Shown in pieces: positions 48,276 through 51,615 of a stretch of 51,615 nucleotides of DNA (the first letter of the stretch is position 1; every line of letters begins with the position of its first letter). The DNA is from an uncultured Acidimicrobiales bacterium (lineage in GTDB: Bacteria; Actinomycetota; Acidimicrobiia; Acidimicrobiales; SHLQ01): NCBI GenBank assembly GCA_938002955.1, contig CALLAA010000143.1, positions 1 to 51,615 of the forward strand, read 5' to 3'. The notes below the pieces were generated by a model. It ran no database searches and was not told where the DNA came from. It saw only the letters and a list, made by a program, of their open reading frames with translations. The translations under genes were made by a program, and so were the position numbers.

Positions 48276-49568
48276 GTGACCGACTTGTTCGCCGCCGCCG
48301 CCCAGGAGCAGCAATCGAAAAGGGCCCCACTCGCCGACCGTTTGCGACCGATTCGACTCGACGACATCGTTGGGCAGGACCACCTTTTGGGTAAGGGGCG
48401 GCCGTTGCGGGGGCTGATCGAGGCAGACACGTTGGGATCGGTCATCTTCTGGGGGCCGCCGGGAACCGGCAAGACCACACTGGCCAAGGTCATTGCTCGG
48501 ACGACCGAGCGGAGTTTCGAATCGCTTTCGGCGGTGAGCGCGTCGGTCAAGGACGTTCGAGAAGTCCTCAAGCGGGCCCAGGACCGGCTCGGACAGCAAG
48601 GACAAGGCACCATCTTGTTCCTCGACGAGGTTCATCGCTTCAACAAAAGCCAGCAGGACGCGCTGCTACCTGGGGTCGAGAGCGGCCTCATCAGCCTCAT
48701 TGGGGCAACCACCGAGAACCCCAACTTCGAAGTAAACGCTGCGCTCCGTAGCCGCTCAACGCTCTTTCGCCTCAACATGCTCGACGAGGCTGCGCTCAAG
48801 ACGCTCGTCGAACGCGGGCTCGATGCCGAGGGTACGAATGCAACTGACGATGCCGTCCAGCTGCTCGTTGACCGAAGCGCGGGCGACGGCCGTCAAGTGC
48901 TCACCGCCCTCGGGGTTGCGTCGGCGATAGCGAAGCCTGACGGCGGCGAAATCTCCGAAGCGCACATCGAAGCTGCGCTCGGGACGAAGGCGATACGTTA
49001 TGGCCGCGACGATCACTACGACGTCATTAGTGCCTTTATCAAGAGCATCCGGGGGAGCGATGCCGATGCCGGCCTGTACTGGTTGTACCGAATGCTCGAC
49101 GCTGGCGAGTCCGCAAGGTTCATTGCTCGACGAATGGTGATCTTGGCGAGCGAAGACGTGGGGATGGCAGATCCGATGTCGCTCGTTATTGCAAACGCTG
49201 CGGCCCAAGCGGTCGAGTTCGTTGGCCTACCAGAAGCCGAATTCAACCTGACGCAGGCCGTCGTGCACTTGGCCACGGCGCCGAAGTCAAACTCGCTCAC
49301 GACAGCGCGAGCCGCCGCCAAACAGGCCGCACAAAGTCCCGGCACCGGCGAGGTACCTACCCACTTGCGCGATGCGCATTATTCCGGCGCGGCAGGCCTC
49401 GGCCACGGAGTTGGCTATCGTTTACCTCATAAGGACCCGAGAGGCTGGGTCGATCAGCAGTATCGACCCGCCGAGGTCGCCGATGATGTGTACTACATGC
49501 CATCGGATCATGGAGCCGAACCCGCACGCTGGGAACGGTGGAACAAGGAGCGCAAATCCGATGCCTAA
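48276..49568 (+). CDS. rarA: Replication-associated recombination protein RarA (MgsA), AAA+ ATPase
   Basis: 430 residues. Walker A GPPGTGKT (60-67), Walker B LFLDEVHR (114-121), sensor GATTENP and the C-terminal tetramerisation helices with [16 protein letters not shown], plus [19 protein letters not shown] near the end, all RarA/WRNIP1 hallmarks. It acts at stalled replication forks. GTG start. A small gene overlaps its end by eight bases. Confidence 0.96.
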   Translation: MTDLFAAAAQEQQSKRAPLADRLRPIRLDDIVGQDHLLGKGRPLRGLIEADTLGSVIFWGPPGTGKTTLAKVIARTTERSFESLSAVSASVKDVREVLKRAQDRLGQQGQGTILFLDEVHRFNKSQQDALLPGVESGLISLIGATTENPNFEVNAALRSRSTLFRLNMLDEAALKTLVERGLDAEGTNATDDAVQLLVDRSAGDGRQVLTALGVASAIAKPDGGEISEAHIEAALGTKAIRYGRDDHYDVISAFIKSIRGSDADAGLYWLYRMLDAGESARFIARRMVILASEDVGMADPMSLVIANAAAQAVEFVGLPEAEFNLTQAVVHLATAPKSNSLTTARAAAKQAAQSPGTGEVPTHLRDAHYSGAAGLGHGVGYRLPHKDPRGWVDQQYRPAEVADDVYYMPSDHGAEPARWERWNKERKSDA

Positions 49569-49923
49569 ACGACTGTTCTGGATGACTACGGGTTATGTGT
49601 CGGGCGCGGCCTCAAGCTGGTGGGTGCAGCGCAAGGTGAAGCGCGAGGTCGAGCGGGTGCTCCCCAACGCGGTGCGGACCGAAATGACGAACCGTGTATC
49701 GGCTGTTGGCGAAAAAGCTCTGGAGAAGACGGTGAACTCGCCGGTCACACAAGGAGCCAACCGCGCAATCCAGCGAGTCCGACCGGACATCGATATCACC
49801 GATAAGGCCCAAGCGCGGCTCGAAGCGAGGCAGCAACCCGCGTTAACGGTGGTCGATGGCGACCTCGCTGATCAGCCCGGCATCACCCGACTGCGCGAAC
49901 GCGCTCGCCGCTTCCGTAGCTAG
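49561..49923 (+). CDS. Small conserved-type protein after rarA (unknown function)
   Basis: 120 residues. A weakly hydrophobic N-terminus (LFWMTTGYVSGAASSWWVQ, about 5-23) may be a short membrane anchor, then a charged helical region (KREVERVLPNAVRTEMTNRV) and an Arg-rich end. A small gene is commonly found between rarA and alaS in actinobacteria. AAGGAG lies about ten bases before the ATG, and the gene overlaps rarA by eight bases. Confidence 0.7.
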   Translation: MPKRLFWMTTGYVSGAASSWWVQRKVKREVERVLPNAVRTEMTNRVSAVGEKALEKTVNSPVTQGANRAIQRVRPDIDITDKAQARLEARQQPALTVVDGDLADQPGITRLRERARRFRS

Positions 49924-50918
49924 TTCGAACTGAGCGCACAGCTATCGAGAACCAGTCGGTCACCAAACTTTTTCCAGGTCACCCAGATCTCGATGGACTC
50001 GCTACGTGTCGACCGTTCGGTCGGTCGGATTTCGACGAGTCCAGTGCTCGCTCCACTGCCTGTGTAGCGGGCTTCGAAGAATCCCGAAGCGAGCGCGACC
50101 TGCACCGTAAGTAGTGGGTGCTCCCAGGGCGACGAATTGTTGAACGGAAACACGTCTGCGAGTCCGGAGGTCTCGATCGCGTAGAACTCGGCGAAGTCTT
50201 CGTCGGTGAAATCGGCAAACGTCTCGCCTAGCAACTGTTGGTCAGCTATTTCTAGTGCAGAGCTAGAATTCTCCAGGCGCCGCGCCATACAGGCAGGATC
50301 GAGCCACTCGCCCAGAGGTGTCGTGCGGTTCGCAAAACCATCGAGAAGCGAGGTCGTGGCCCTCTCGACCTCGGACTGTGAAGGAAGTTCGAACGGGCAG
50401 TCAGCGAGCACAAGTTCGCCGTCGACTCTGCGCCATCGAACGGTCGCGAGGTGTGATTCTTGGCGAGCCGACTTCGCTGTCGGCACTAGCTCGACGCGTG
50501 CAGTCTCTGCATCGACATCTGCGATGGAGGTCTCGAAGTAGCCGAGCGCGATCGTGGACTGAAACATGGGCTCCGCGGCATCGCGCGGATCGGCGTTGGT
50601 CAGAAACGATGCATCCTCCAACAGAAGCGAGTCGATGAGATCTTGCTCGCTCATGTTGGCAAGGTCTGGCATGAAGAGGTTGTCGAACAACTCTTTCTGT
50701 AGTGATTGCTCAACCGCCTGCAACGCCAAACACCCGGAATCGAACCACTCGCCAATGGGTATCGACCGGTCTTCGAGACCAGCGAGCAGTTCTGTTGTGG
50801 CGGCGCGAACTTCCTCAGCGTCCGCGTCGCTGGCGGGCTGTCCGCAGCCCGCAGCAACGAGGGCGATCAGAAGTGCCATCGTCAATGAGCGGATTCGCGA
50901 TTTGGTCAGCTTCGCCAT
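49920..50918 (-). CDS. Lipoprotein with internal tandem duplication (unknown function)
   Basis: 332 residues. A lipoprotein signal ends at VAAGC (Cys25). Residues about 36-175 and 185-325 are two copies of one domain: each begins with a helix (ATTELLAGLEDRSIPIGEW / ATTSLLDGFANRTTPLGEW), continues with a cysteine (SGCLAL / PACMAR) and ends with a strand pattern (RRVDGELVLADC / KKFGDRLVLDSC). The paired Cys in each copy may form a disulfide. No family recognised. The gene diverges from alaS; GATACT lies exactly six bases before the ATG. Confidence 0.75.
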   Translation of the reverse strand: MAKLTKSRIRSLTMALLIALVAAGCGQPASDADAEEVRAATTELLAGLEDRSIPIGEWFDSGCLALQAVEQSLQKELFDNLFMPDLANMSEQDLIDSLLLEDASFLTNADPRDAAEPMFQSTIALGYFETSIADVDAETARVELVPTAKSARQESHLATVRWRRVDGELVLADCPFELPSQSEVERATTSLLDGFANRTTPLGEWLDPACMARRLENSSSALEIADQQLLGETFADFTDEDFAEFYAIETSGLADVFPFNNSSPWEHPLLTVQVALASGFFEARYTGSGASTGLVEIRPTERSTRSESIEIWVTWKKFGDRLVLDSCALSSN

Positions 50919-50924
50919 GATTTG

Positions 50925-50930
50925 AGTATC
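50925..50930 (-). promoter_or_regulatory. -10 box (GATACT) of the duplicated lipoprotein gene
   Basis: GATACT on the minus strand ends exactly six bases before ATG 50918. Confidence 0.5.
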
Positions 50931-50967
50931 GCAGCTCTTGCTGCGTCACTTGAGGGGCCCCACGTCA

Positions 50968-50973
50968 TAGACT
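50968..50973 (+). promoter_or_regulatory. -10 box (TAGACT) of alaS
   Basis: TAGACT ends exactly six bases before ATG 50980; no Shine-Dalgarno. Confidence 0.55.
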
Positions 50974-50979
50974 TTTGGC

Positions 50980-51615
50980 ATGGATGCCACTCAAGTACGA
51001 CGCATGTTCACCGACTTCTTTACCGAACGCGGCCACGAGGCGGTTCCGTCAGCGAGCATCATCCCGCATGATGACACGCTGTTGTTCACCAACTCGGGCA
51101 TGGTCCCGTTTAAGCCCTTCTTCCAGGGAACAGAAAAGGCCCCGTACGACCGTGCGACCACGGTCCAGAAATGCGTGCGCGCCGGAGGTAAGCACAACGA
51201 TCTCGACGAGGTTGGGCGCACCGCCAGGCACTTGACGTTCTTCGAGATGATGGGCAATTTCAGCTTTGGCGATTATTTCAAGGAAGACGCAATCCCGTTT
51301 GCTTGGGACCTCCTCACCAAGGGCTTTGGCCTCGACCCAGGCAAGCTTTGGGTCACGTGTCACCTGACCGACGACGAAGCCGAGGAGATCTGGGCCAACA
51401 AGGTCGGCGTGCCTCGCGACCGCATCCAACGTCTCGACGAGGACAACTGGTGGCGCATGGCCGATACGGGTCCCAATGGTCCCTGTTCGGAAATCTTCTA
51501 CGACCTTGGTCCTGAATACGGGCCCGACGGCGGTCCGGAGAACCTCGAAGCCGACGCACGCTTCGTCGAAATCTGGAACCTCGTCTTCATGCAGTTCGAC
51601 CAGCAGCCCAACGGT
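50980..51615 (+). CDS. alaS: Alanyl-tRNA synthetase (partial, N-terminal 212 codons)
   Basis: Class II synthetase N-terminus. [78 protein letters not shown] and [16 protein letters not shown] are the AlaRS catalytic core motifs. It charges tRNA-Ala; the editing and C-terminal domains lie beyond the window. rarA, small gene, alaS is the usual actinobacterial order. TAGACT exactly six bases upstream. Confidence 0.97.
   Translation, partial: MDATQVRRMFTDFFTERGHEAVPSASIIPHDDTLLFTNSGMVPFKPFFQGTEKAPYDRATTVQKCVRAGGKHNDLDEVGRTARHLTFFEMMGNFSFGDYFKEDAIPFAWDLLTKGFGLDPGKLWVTCHLTDDEAEEIWANKVGVPRDRIQRLDEDNWWRMADTGPNGPCSEIFYDLGPEYGPDGGPENLEADARFVEIWNLVFMQFDQQPNG

Noticed and set aside
1-51615. tRNA, rRNA, insertion sequences, prophage or integron structures
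   Set aside because: I scanned for conserved tRNA and rRNA signatures, transposases, integrases and flanking repeats and saw none. A covariance-model search would be needed to exclude small RNAs.

Overview
The window is GC-rich and densely coded. No gene-free stretch exceeds 300 bases; the longest gaps are about 180 bases. The block ruvC-ruvA-ruvB, queA-tgt, yajC-secD-secF, ppx/apt, relA, hisS, aspS, pyrE, rarA, alaS is a typical actinobacterial chromosomal order. Frequent GTG starts, start/stop overlaps, TANNNT -10 boxes without a Shine-Dalgarno and an actinobacterial-style hypothetical complement point to an uncultured or marine member of the Acidimicrobiia. That placement is inference from gene order and style, since no rRNA is present. 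I found no tRNA, rRNA, insertion sequence, prophage or CRISPR array.

Layout. 1-1.64 kb: a partial MoxR ATPase and an HtrA-like membrane serine protease. 1.7-4.3 kb: a minus-strand catabolic operon (2-oxoglutarate/Fe oxygenase, 3-hydroxyisobutyrate-dehydrogenase-type enzyme, class II aldolase) behind a perfect TetR-type operator, with a TetR gene nearby. 4.3-11.3 kb: SEC-C protein, TetR, SDRs, membrane proteins, MFS, DUF427, PrxQ peroxiredoxin, Gfo/Idh/MocA oxidoreductase. 11.4-16.1 kb: a sigma factor translationally coupled to a membrane/coiled-coil protein, a ClC channel and an acyltransferase. 16.1-21.7 kb: class I fumarase, a CoA ligase carrying an in-frame palindromic repeat, an HD protein, DUF2797, IclR. 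21.7-29.3 kb: MttB-family methyltransferase, cold-shock protein, an operon of SDR, lactonase-like amidohydrolase and D-2-hydroxyacid dehydrogenase, then cysteine-rich, metal-hydrolase, thioesterase and small membrane proteins. 29.4-51.6 kb: the housekeeping block (Holliday junction processing, queuosine modification, protein export, alarmone metabolism, purine and pyrimidine salvage/synthesis, three aminoacyl-tRNA synthetases).

Three patterns stand out. First, at most transcription units a hexamer (T/G)ANNNT ends six to eight bases before the start codon and no ribosome binding site is visible, the geometry of leaderless transcripts. This also places the TetR and IclR candidate operators exactly on their promoters, and gives ppx and apt overlapping divergent -10 boxes. 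Second, a roughly 49-base palindromic repeat occurs three times: once in frame inside a CoA ligase and twice in tandem between a NUDIX gene and hisS. Third, several local oddities: a tRNA-guanine transglycosylase lacking its three zinc cysteines, a hairpin holding the pyrE ribosome binding site, and alternative hairpins in the cold-shock gene leader.
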